Shown here one piece after another: positions 1-5,770 of a stretch of 5,861 nt of DNA. The notes under the pieces are model-generated. The model did not search any database, was not told where the DNA came from, and saw nothing but the letters and a program-made list of their open reading frames with translations. Origin of the DNA: Candidatus Symbiobacter sp. (GTDB lineage Bacteria; Pseudomonadota; Alphaproteobacteria; Elsterales; Elsteraceae); assembly GCA_030054015.1 (NCBI GenBank), contig JASGCR010000151.1, positions 1-5,861 on the forward strand, written 5' to 3'. Each line of letters opens with the position of its first letter. The stretch's first letter is position 1. Made by a program: the position numbers and the translations under genes.

Positions 1-3
1 CCG

Positions 4-47
4 CCCTGTTTAGCCCCCACCCTGTTTAGCCCCCACCCTGTTTAGCC
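4..47. repeat. 16-bp direct tandem repeat upstream of eno
   Basis: The unit CCCTGTTTAGCCCCCA occurs at 4-19 and 20-35. A third, partial copy (CCCTGTTTAGCC) lies at 36-47, giving about 2.75 copies that are identical where they overlap. The array may continue to the left of the window. It ends 16 bp before the eno start codon, so it lies in the eno 5' leader or promoter region. There are no spacers, so it is not a CRISPR array. Its function is unknown; it could be a slippage-prone repeat or a set of regulatory binding sites. Confidence 0.85.
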
Positions 48-63
48 ATAGAAAGCCCCGACC

Positions 64-1350
64 ATGAGCGCGATTGCCGATATTATTGCCCGTGAAATCC
101 TCGATAGCCGCGGCAACCCCACCATCGAAGTCGATGTGATTTTGGAATCCGGAGCGGTGGGACGCGCCGCCGTGCCATCGGGGGCCTCAACCGGCTCGCA
201 CGAAGCCCTTGAACTCCGTGATAACGATGCCACGCGCTTTAATGGCAAGGGGGTGCAAAACGCCGTCGATGCCGTGTTGGGCGAAATCTTTGAAACCCTG
301 GCCGGATTGGATGCGACCGATCAAATTGACCTTGACCGCACCATGATTGAATTGGACGGCACCCCCAACAAAGCCCGTTTAGGCGGCAATGCCATTTTGG
401 GCGTATCCATGGCGGTGGCGCGGGCGGCGGCGATTGAACAAGCCATTCCGCTTTATCGTTATTTAGGCGGGCCGATGGCGCGTACTTTGCCGGTGCCGTT
501 TATGAATGTCATAAATGGCGGCGCCCATGCCGATAACGCCTTGAATATCCAGGAACTTATGATTGTGCCGGCCGGGTTTGATGATTTTTCGTCATCTTTG
601 CGGGCTGGGGTGGAAATTTTCCATGCGTTAAAAAAGATTTTGCGGGGGAAAGGTAAATCCGTCAATGTCGGGGATGAGGGCGGATTTGCCCCCGATTTTT
701 CGAGTACGGACGAGGCTTTGGCGGCGATCATGATGGCCATAGAATCGGCGGGCTATAAACCAGGGGTCGAAATATTCCTGGCCTTGGATGCCGCCGCATC
801 AGAATTTTACCGCGACGGGAAATATGAACCCGAACATGGCCTTAAATTGGATGCCGGGGGAATGATTGGTTATTGGCAGAAACTGGTCGGAAATTGGCCG
901 ATTATCTCGCTCGAAGACGGGCTGGCCGAGGATGATTGGGCTGGATGGGCTGATTTGACCGCCGAATTAGGGATTGAAGGCGATTCCGGTCGCAAAATCC
1001 AATTGGTCGGCGATGATTTATTCGTCACCAACACCAAACGCCTCGCCACCGGCATCGCCGATGAATGCGGCAATGCGATTTTGATCAAATTGAACCAAAT
1101 TGGCACTGTGACCGAAACGTTAGAAGCGGTCGAGTTGGCACGATTAAACGGGTTCAACGCCATGATTTCGCACCGCTCCGGCGAGACCGAGGATAGTTTC
1201 ATCGCCGACCTGGCCGTCGCCACCAATGCCGGTCAGATTAAAACCGGGTCATTATCGCGTTCCGACCGCCTGGCCAAATATAACCAATTGCTGCGCATCG
1301 AGGAACTATTGGGCGATAATGCCCAATTTTTGGGTTTGGGAGCGGTGTAA
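64..1350 (+). CDS. eno: Enolase (phosphopyruvate hydratase)
   Basis: A 428-residue protein of normal length for bacterial enolase, which interconverts 2-phosphoglycerate and phosphoenolpyruvate in cytoplasmic glycolysis and gluconeogenesis. The mobile substrate loop SGASTGSHEALELRD lies at residues 39-53. Acid/base and metal residues fit the family: E164 (NIQE), E205 (GDEGG), D242 (LALD), E284 (SLEDG), D317 (VGDD), K342 in the signature ILIKLNQIGTVTET (339-352), H370 (SHRSGET) and K393 (IKTGS). The chosen ATG gives the standard N-terminus with the EILDSRGNPT motif at 11-20. The Shine-Dalgarno is weak (AGAAAG near 51-56). Nothing is missing, so the enzyme should be active. The gene is GC-rich in contrast to the operon that follows, and a terminator hairpin begins 9 bp after its stop. 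Its own promoter is not clearly visible and probably lies left of the window. Confidence 0.98.
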   Translation: MSAIADIIAREILDSRGNPTIEVDVILESGAVGRAAVPSGASTGSHEALELRDNDATRFNGKGVQNAVDAVLGEIFETLAGLDATDQIDLDRTMIELDGTPNKARLGGNAILGVSMAVARAAAIEQAIPLYRYLGGPMARTLPVPFMNVINGGAHADNALNIQELMIVPAGFDDFSSSLRAGVEIFHALKKILRGKGKSVNVGDEGGFAPDFSSTDEALAAIMMAIESAGYKPGVEIFLALDAAASEFYRDGKYEPEHGLKLDAGGMIGYWQKLVGNWPIISLEDGLAEDDWAGWADLTAELGIEGDSGRKIQLVGDDLFVTNTKRLATGIADECGNAILIKLNQIGTVTETLEAVELARLNGFNAMISHRSGETEDSFIADLAVATNAGQIKTGSLSRSDRLAKYNQLLRIEELLGDNAQFLGLGAV

Positions 1351-1358
1351 TAAGGTAG

Positions 1359-1387
1359 AAATGATATTGTGGAAATATCATTTTTTT
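1359..1387 (+). terminator. Rho-independent terminator of eno
   Basis: A perfect inverted repeat, AAATGATATT (1359-1368) and AATATCATTT (1374-1383), has a 5-nt loop GTGGA and runs into a T tract up to 1387. It lies 9 bp after the eno stop. The stem is AT-rich with one G-C pair, so its strength is uncertain, but the position, short loop and T-run are those of an intrinsic terminator. The alternative GTG start of the next gene (1369) would lie in its loop. Confidence 0.7.
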
Positions 1388-1395
1388 ACTATACT
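1367..1395 (+). promoter_or_regulatory. Candidate sigma-70 promoter for the ATPase/DUF4435 operon
   Basis: A -10 box TATACT (1390-1395) is preceded, 17 bp upstream, by a weak -35 TTGTGG (1367-1372). Transcription would start near 1402, giving a leader of about 18 nt before the ATG at 1420. The -35 lies inside the eno terminator hairpin, so the two elements overlap. This is prediction by eye: the -10 is good and the -35 poor. Confidence 0.5.
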
Positions 1396-1419
1396 GCTGT
1401 ATCTACAAGGGTTAAATCA

Positions 1420-2577
1420 ATGGTGAATGAATTGTTGGTTGAGCAAGTTCCGAATCTAAAGTCAGTGCGCATTGATTCCCTTACCATAAAAAATTATAAG
1501 GGGATCGATGAACTGTCGATTGAATTTAAGAAACCACAGATTAAGTCAGACCTAGACATCTCGGTCATTGGCAGCAAGAATGGGGTTGGAAAGACTTCGG
1601 TGTTGGAATGTTGCGCGTTGTTGTTGCAGTCGCCGTATTTTTATGAAAACAATAAATCAAAAGAGGAATTTGGTTTTAGACAAAGGAGGCTCACGCGAAG
1701 GTTCCGTGTGGACGAATCTACTTATAATATTGACTTACCTGACTTGTTAATAAAATCAGGTAAAAATGAAGCAACGATCTCTGGAAGTATTAGTTTTCCT
1801 AGCAGTGATTCTTCTGCTAAAAGGACTAATGAAAAATGGGAAATAACAATAAAAAGAGAAATACCCTATTTTATATCGAATCAATCTTCTTTGTCGAACA
1901 ACGATGAATTGTCCATGCGTGAACCTATTGGATACGTTGATTTGGGCGAAAAAATTTCAAGGATTTGTGGAATTTCAAAGAATCCATTGATGGATGATTC
2001 CGTAATAATGCTCCATAGTTATAGGAAAATGCAAGAAGGTAAGATAGAGTTTGGGGATATGGTTTCTGACCCAGAAAATCAACGTCGAATCGAAAATAAC
2101 CCATTGAGCATTATTAAGACAAAAATCGCATACCTTATAATGCAAAATAAAGGTGTATTTGATTCGGAATCAAAAAACAATCGAAATGATAATATGGGCG
2201 AAGAGCTTAATAAACTCAAATCATTAATTGAAGAATTCGCAAATGTACAATATGATCATTTGGAACCAAATTCTGACAATACAATAGACATCCGCTTGAG
2301 TAAAGGAAATTCAGATGCGAATTTCAGTATCGATGGTCTAAGTTCGGGTCAGAAAGAAATTATATCTACTTTGTATTTAATTTATTCGACTTCTTTGCAA
2401 AAGCCTAAAGTCGTTTTATTGGATGAACCAGAATTACATCTTAATGCGGAATGGCACAGTGTCATGATAGGGCAATTAAAAAACCTGGCATTTAACAATC
2501 AGTATATATTTGCGACCCACTCAAAGCAATTGATGGAAGCAGTTGAACCTTATCAAAGGATAAGGTTAGAAGAATAA
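1420..2577 (+). CDS. AAA/ABC-type ATPase, PARIS AriA-like sensor
   Basis: A 385-residue ATPase from the ATG at 1420. Motifs in order: an N-terminal strand region (RIDSLTIKNYKGIDELSIEF, about 17-36) as in SMC/RecF/OLD-like ATPases, Walker A GSKNGVGKTS (51-60), signature LSSGQKE (307-313), Walker B KVVLLDEPELHL (330-341) with D335 and E336, and a His switch in FATHSKQ (H367). The region between Walker A and the signature is the variable insert. There is no fused TOPRIM domain, unlike OLD/GajA; the nuclease-like partner is the next gene, 24 bp downstream. In PARIS, AriA is such an ATPase that senses a phage trigger and holds the AriB effector; that role here is inferred from architecture. I prefer ATG 1420 because AAGG lies about 9 nt upstream and the candidate promoter starts transcription near 1402; the longer GTG start at 1369 lies in the terminator loop. 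The gene is AT-rich and rich in AAA/AAT/TTA codons, unlike eno, which suggests transfer. RloA/AbiL-type ATPases are the alternative. Confidence 0.85.
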   Translation: MVNELLVEQVPNLKSVRIDSLTIKNYKGIDELSIEFKKPQIKSDLDISVIGSKNGVGKTSVLECCALLLQSPYFYENNKSKEEFGFRQRRLTRRFRVDESTYNIDLPDLLIKSGKNEATISGSISFPSSDSSAKRTNEKWEITIKREIPYFISNQSSLSNNDELSMREPIGYVDLGEKISRICGISKNPLMDDSVIMLHSYRKMQEGKIEFGDMVSDPENQRRIENNPLSIIKTKIAYLIMQNKGVFDSESKNNRNDNMGEELNKLKSLIEEFANVQYDHLEPNSDNTIDIRLSKGNSDANFSIDGLSSGQKEIISTLYLIYSTSLQKPKVVLLDEPELHLNAEWHSVMIGQLKNLAFNNQYIFATHSKQLMEAVEPYQRIRLEE

Positions 2578-2590
2578 AACAAAAACCTTT

Positions 2591-2600
2591 GGGGGGAGGA
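2591..2600 (+). promoter_or_regulatory. Very strong but closely spaced Shine-Dalgarno of the DUF4435 gene
   Basis: GGGGGGAGGA sits in the 24-bp gap between the two operon genes, with a single T before the ATG at 2602. The GGAGG core ends only 2 nt before the start codon, shorter than the usual 5-9. No better in-frame ATG exists nearby. The only close alternative, GTG at 2659, has no ribosome site and would start within the conserved VYVEG strand. The spacing may tune effector translation down relative to the ATPase. Confidence 0.6.
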
Positions 2601-2601
2601 T

Positions 2602-3465
2602 ATGGTTAAATTATCAACAAATAATGTCGCTGAGCAAACCGATAACAATACACATAAAGTGTATGTTGAGGGGGTGTTTGACGCCTTAATTGTTAGAGAA
2701 ATCCTAAAAAAAATTAATTTTCTACATCCGGTTTACCATCTTGGCGGATCAAAAATCGTCAAAGGAGTTTCGAATGTCTTATTAAAAAATCATAATAATT
2801 GTCATTTTATAATTGATCGTGATCACCATGAAGATAATGAAGTTAATCAATCTTGGGAAAATTTTACTGGGATTGATGGCGGTGTTATTATTTGGAAAAA
2901 ACGCGAAATAGAAAACTATTTCCTTGATGCGCATTATTTATGCAATGCGATTGGATTAAAACCAAAACAAACTACGGATTCGGTTCACAAAAAAATTTGC
3001 ACATTGGCAGAACAAAGTTTTTATATGATGGCCGCCAATAAAACTATTCAAGAATTTAGGAGTTTATATTTTGGTACTTTGAAAGTACATTCTGAATTTT
3101 CTGACTATATCAAATTTAAATCAAAAGAATCTTCATTAGACGAAATTATCAACACAGCCAAAGAAATGAAAGAAAATATCAATCTTTCTACTATAAACTC
3201 ATATGATTTTGAGTTTAATTTTCTTGAAAATTATACTTACATCAAATGCGACTTTCCAAAAAAAAATGGTGTTTGGTTAGACCGGATTTATGCTAAAAAC
3301 GTTCTATCTCAATTAGGCAATCAAATCTTTTATAACGACCAAGATAAAAACAAAATATTTAGTGATTTGATTTCGCGGGTTGTGACTGAGGAACCAGAAG
3401 ATTTTATTAACCTTAGAAAAATATTTTCTCATTTTCTTTACAACCCTAGACAAATGAAAACATAA
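2602..3465 (+). CDS. DUF4435 TOPRIM-like protein, PARIS AriB-like effector
   Basis: A 287-residue protein with the marks of the DUF4435 family, which has a TOPRIM-like fold. It has an early strand with acidic residue VYVEG (E23), a GGS turn (48-50), a FIIDRDHH strand with D72 and D74 as candidate metal ligands, and the family-typical KKREIENYFL motif (99-108). The C-terminal EEPEDFINLRKIF helix region (263-275) also resembles the family. No signal peptide or membrane segment is visible, so it is likely cytoplasmic. It lies 24 bp after the ATPase gene on the same strand and is surely co-transcribed. In characterised PARIS systems, AriB is a DUF4435 toxin released by AriA after a phage trigger, and it cleaves host tRNA; the same reaction here is inference. 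The gene is very AT-rich, like its partner. The start rests on a purine-rich site placed unusually close to the ATG. RloB/AbiLii-type TOPRIM proteins are the nearest alternative. Confidence 0.85.
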   Translation: MVKLSTNNVAEQTDNNTHKVYVEGVFDALIVREILKKINFLHPVYHLGGSKIVKGVSNVLLKNHNNCHFIIDRDHHEDNEVNQSWENFTGIDGGVIIWKKREIENYFLDAHYLCNAIGLKPKQTTDSVHKKICTLAEQSFYMMAANKTIQEFRSLYFGTLKVHSEFSDYIKFKSKESSLDEIINTAKEMKENINLSTINSYDFEFNFLENYTYIKCDFPKKNGVWLDRIYAKNVLSQLGNQIFYNDQDKNKIFSDLISRVVTEEPEDFINLRKIFSHFLYNPRQMKT

Positions 3466-3506
3466 ATTACATTTGCATCGGGTTGAAAGGATTTGAAATT
3501 TTGTTT

Positions 3507-3532
3507 AAAGCCAAAAAATAATTTTCGGCTTT
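3507..3532 (+). terminator. Hairpin after the defence operon, possible weak terminator
   Basis: AAAGCC (3507-3512) pairs with GGCTTT (3527-3532). Four further A-T pairs (3513-3516 with 3522-3525) form past a bulged C at 3526, leaving a 5-nt loop. It lies 41 bp after the DUF4435 stop. There is no proper T tract, so termination is uncertain. Its right arm overlaps the candidate -35 of the oxidase promoter, so it could instead be an operator. Confidence 0.35.
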
Positions 3533-3557
3533 CCAAATCGTAAATTTTTGCTATAAT
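3530..3557 (+). promoter_or_regulatory. Extended -10 sigma-70 promoter of the multicopper oxidase
   Basis: A consensus TATAAT (3552-3557) is preceded by an extended -10 TG (TGCTATAAT, 3549-3557). A partial -35 TTTCCA (3530-3535) lies 16 bp upstream. A small dyad TTCCA (3531-3535) / TGGAA (3557-3561) brackets the promoter core. I do not recognise a CueR- or CopR-type operator. The ribosome site AAAGG (3572-3576) lies 7 nt before the ATG at 3584. Confidence 0.65.
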
Positions 3558-3583
3558 GGAACTTTAACTATAAAGGTGCGGTT

Positions 3584-5314
3584 ATGAAAGATGTGAAAAA
3601 ATTTACGCCACGCAGCATGTTTTTGGTCGGGTTCGCCGCCGGAATTTTGCTGCTTAGCCACGGCCACAGCGCGCTTGCCGCCGATGCGCCGGACGGGAAA
3701 ACTCAAACTACCCGTCGTTACGAATTGACGGCATCGCCTGGCGCGGCCAGGATAAATGGCGAAAATTACGATGCCATTTTGGTCAATAAGCAATTTGTCT
3801 CGCCCACATTACGCGCCAACCAGGGCGATGTGCTGGAGGTGATCGTCCATAATAACCTTGACAGCGCGTTATCGCTTCATTGGCATGGGGTGGAGGCGCC
3901 GCCCGATATGGATGGCGCGGCGGGGTTAAACGGGGCTAAGGCCATTTCGACTGGCGCGTCATTTACCTATCGCATTCCGGTCACCCAAACCGGCACTTAT
4001 TGGTATCATGCGCATGGCGGCACCCAAGAACAGATGGGGGTTTATGGCGGGTTGGTGTTTTATCCGCCAGGCGTGCAATATAGCGACAATGATGCCACCG
4101 ATCGCGTGATTATCCTGGCCGATCATTCCCAATCCTCGCCGCATGAAATCTTTCAGACATTTAAGGATGATCACGCGCAAGGCCAGCACGAATCCGCCGA
4201 TATTTACACCATGACCGCCAATGGCAAGGGCGACCAAGATCGTCTGACCTATGATTTCGTGCCCGGGCAAAAGCTGCATCTACGCCTGATCAATGCCGCC
4301 GCTATGACGATGTTTAAGGTCAGTTTTTCCGGCCCGACACCGCGTTACGATTATAACATGACATTGGTGGCGGCGGATGGCCAGCCCGTAATCCCGATTG
4401 ATACGACGAATGTGACGCTCGCCAATGGCGAAACCCGCGACATTATGGTCACGCCCAATGACAAGAACCCTTTCCAACTGATCGCCACCCCCTATAGCGT
4501 CGATGTGATGGGAAATATGGGCGATATGCAGGGCATGTCCGGTATGAATCACGCGAGCATGGATCACGCGGATATGAAACACGAAGACAGGGATCACGAT
4601 GGTAGGAAGCGCGGGGACAGGGATCACGATGGTAGGAAGCACGGGGACAGGGATCACGATGGTAGGAAGCACGGGGACAGGGATCACGAGGACAGGGATC
4701 ACGAGGGCAGGGATCACGATGGTAGGAAGTACGAGGACAGGGATCACGAGGGCAGGGATCATTCGGATATGGATGCGTCGCCACCACCCGCCAATATTGC
4801 CAAGGTATATTTTGCGCCCAGGCCCGGGAGCAAAGCCGCCAACGCCCCCCATGCCAAAAAATCAAACATGCAAGCGAATGTGTTTGACAATGACAATTTG
4901 CTTGCCGCCGATGCGACCGCTCTGTCCCTGGCCCCGCCCAGCCGTACCATTAAGGTGCGCCTGACCGGCGATATGCAGCGTTATATTTGGACGATTAACG
5001 ATGCCGGTTTCGACCAGAGTGAACCCATCAAAATCGCCCTGAATGAGCGCGTTAAAATCGATTTCGTTAATGAATCCGGCATGGCGCATCCTATGCATTT
5101 GCACGGTATGTCGTTCCGTCCCATTGCCCAATCGGGTAAAGCCTTATCCAAACGCAACACCATATTGGTTGCCGACGGCGAAACCAAATCGGTGATTTTA
5201 GATGCCAACCGTGCCGGTGAATGGCTGCTTCATTGCCATCTTTTATACCATCAAATGGATGTGAATGGCGGCGAGCAAATGGGCGGTATGTTGACGCGGG
5301 TAGTGGTGCAATAA
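3584..5314 (+). CDS. copA: Periplasmic multicopper oxidase, CopA/PcoA-type copper resistance
   Basis: A 576-residue three-cupredoxin-domain oxidase. A Sec-type signal peptide (MKDVKK, hydrophobic core to about 30, likely cleavage after A32 in SALA-AD) exports it; the twin-arginine signal common in this family is absent. All ten histidine ligands and the cysteine of the copper centres are present: HWHG (H99, H101), YHAH (H142, H144), HPMHLH (H502, H505, H507) and HCHLLYH (H550, C551, H552, H556). The segment GTYWYHAHGGTQEQMGVYGG (138-157) closely resembles CopA/PcoA. A Met/His-rich linker (309-334) leads into a tandem Asp/Arg/His repeat (335-394). The expected role is Cu(I) oxidation and copper sequestration in the periplasm. 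One oddity is the C-terminus: the axial Met expected five residues after H556 is an Asn, and Met occurs at +2, +10 and +13, as if residues were inserted. No copB or cop regulator is in view. Base use is GC-rich, like eno. The ATG has a good ribosome site. A CueO-like or broader laccase name is possible. Confidence 0.9.
   Translation: MKDVKKFTPRSMFLVGFAAGILLLSHGHSALAADAPDGKTQTTRRYELTASPGAARINGENYDAILVNKQFVSPTLRANQGDVLEVIVHNNLDSALSLHWHGVEAPPDMDGAAGLNGAKAISTGASFTYRIPVTQTGTYWYHAHGGTQEQMGVYGGLVFYPPGVQYSDNDATDRVIILADHSQSSPHEIFQTFKDDHAQGQHESADIYTMTANGKGDQDRLTYDFVPGQKLHLRLINAAAMTMFKVSFSGPTPRYDYNMTLVAADGQPVIPIDTTNVTLANGETRDIMVTPNDKNPFQLIATPYSVDVMGNMGDMQGMSGMNHASMDHADMKHEDRDHDGRKRGDRDHDGRKHGDRDHDGRKHGDRDHEDRDHEGRDHDGRKYEDRDHEGRDHSDMDASPPPANIAKVYFAPRPGSKAANAPHAKKSNMQANVFDNDNLLAADATALSLAPPSRTIKVRLTGDMQRYIWTINDAGFDQSEPIKIALNERVKIDFVNESGMAHPMHLHGMSFRPIAQSGKALSKRNTILVADGETKSVILDANRAGEWLLHCHLLYHQMDVNGGEQMGGMLTRVVVQ
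4586..4765 (+). repeat. In-frame 15/30-bp tandem repeat in the oxidase linker
   Basis: Thirty-base units built of two 15-base halves (GACAGGGATCACGAT and GGTAGGAAGCACGGG, with variants) lie at 4586-4615, 4616-4645 and 4646-4675. They are followed by 15-base halves at 4676-4690 and 4691-4705, a diverged 30-base unit at 4706-4735, and halves at 4736-4750 and 4751-4765. They encode DRDHDGRKHG-like decapeptides. Because every unit is a multiple of three, gain or loss keeps the frame, which also explains the long open antisense frames here. The near-identity of units points to recent expansion. Confidence 0.95.
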
Positions 5315-5340
5315 ATGAGTGTCAAAAAGAGAGCGTCATT
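5314..5340 (+). repeat. Solo arm of the palindromic element at the oxidase stop
   Basis: This stretch, from AATGAGTGTC to AGAGCGTCATT, is a diverged copy of the left arm found at 5351-5380 (AATGAGCGCGTC to AGCGTCATT). It begins on the last base of the oxidase stop codon. No matching right arm or hairpins follow it, so it looks like a relic or truncated copy. Confidence 0.7.
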
Positions 5341-5350
5341 AGCCGCTAAA

Positions 5351-5561
5351 AATGAGCGCGTCAAAAAGGGAGCGTCATTACCCACCGCCGCATTTATGCG
5401 GCGAGTCGGGGCCTGTCCCCCGCCCGTGACGTAAGTCACGGGTCGGGGGAAAGCCCCCAGGAGTATTGTTCCCAAAACGCCTGGGGGATTACCCGACTCG
5501 GACTGCAAGCGGAAATCCGCTTGCAGTCCGGCGGGTAATGACGCTCTCTTTATGACTCGCC
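5351..5561. repeat. Palindromic cloverleaf element, copy 1 (with extra hairpin)
   Basis: The left arm 5356-5383 pairs with the right arm 5533-5560 over 28 positions, with two mismatches and one G-T wobble. Inside lie hairpin H1 CGCCGCAT/ATGCGGCG (5386-5403), a stem CGAGTCGGG (5402-5410) with CCCGACTCG (5492-5500), and H3 GGACTGCAAGCGG/CCGCTTGCAGTCC (5500-5529). The middle stem encloses two hairpins: TCCCCCG-CCCGTGAC with GTCACGGG-T-CGGGGGA (5416-5450), and H2 CCCCCAGG/CCTGGGGG (5454-5487). Some base pairs at the H1, middle-stem and H3 boundaries are mutually exclusive. No protein is convincing here. It resembles a MITE-like or nested REP-like palindrome; the family is not recognised. Confidence 0.85.
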
Positions 5562-5652
5562 TAAAAAGCAGCTTCATTACTCGCTAAAAATGAGCGCGTC
5601 AAAAAGGGAGCGTCATTACCCACCGCAATATCCGTGCAACGGATATTGCGAG
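5480..5652. repeat. 173-bp perfect direct repeat, first copy
   Basis: Bases 5480-5652 are identical to 5689-5861, an offset of 209 bp. The identity may continue beyond the window end. It covers the right half of element 1, the 27-bp spacer, and the left arm plus H1 of element 2. Perfect identity in non-coding DNA points to recent tandem duplication or gene conversion. Confidence 0.97.
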
Positions 5653-5770
5653 TTGGGTAATCCCCCAGGAGTTTTAAGGAATAATACTCCTGGGGGATTA
5701 CCCGACTCGGACTGCAAGCGGAAATCCGCTTGCAGTCCGGCGGGTAATGACGCTCTCTTTATGACTCGCC
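5589..5770. repeat. Palindromic cloverleaf element, copy 2 (compact form)
   Basis: The outer stem 5594-5621 pairs with 5742-5769 with the same two mismatches and wobble as copy 1. Three hairpins are packed almost without unpaired bases: H1 CGCAATATCCG/CGGATATTGCG (5624-5650), a long H2 (5649-5672 with 5686-5709, 24 pairs including one G-T, centred on CCCCCAGGAGT/ACTCCTGGGGG), and H3 (5709-5738) identical to copy 1. Neighbouring stems compete for one or two boundary bases. The result is a four-way-junction or cloverleaf fold if single-stranded. The elements are separated by 27 bp (5562-5588). Confidence 0.88.

Noticed and set aside
1369..1419. Longer GTG start for the ATPase, adding 17 residues
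   Set aside because: The GTG lies in the loop of the eno terminator, has no well-spaced ribosome site, and would be upstream of the transcript start predicted from TATACT. The ATG at 1420 has AAGG about 9 nt upstream.
1420..3465. OLD/Gabija-type nuclease
   Set aside because: In OLD and GajA the ATPase and TOPRIM domains are in one protein. Here the ATPase ends shortly after its His switch, the DUF4435 protein is separate, and no UvrD-like helicase gene is adjacent.
3507..3561. CueR or CopY operator at the oxidase promoter
   Set aside because: The promoter has a normal 16-bp spacer rather than the long MerR-type spacing, and no TACAnnTGTA-type box is present. Only a short TTCCA/TGGAA dyad is seen.
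4280..4865. Long antisense open frames across the oxidase repeat region
   Set aside because: The 15/30-bp repeats keep all frames open. The predicted peptides are low-complexity repeats without domain motifs and lie opposite a clear multicopper oxidase.
5251..5577. Antisense open frame of 108 codons across the 3' repeats
   Set aside because: It is built from palindromic arms and hairpins and overlaps the end of copA. No domain or ribosome site supports it, and the base pattern is explained by DNA/RNA structure.
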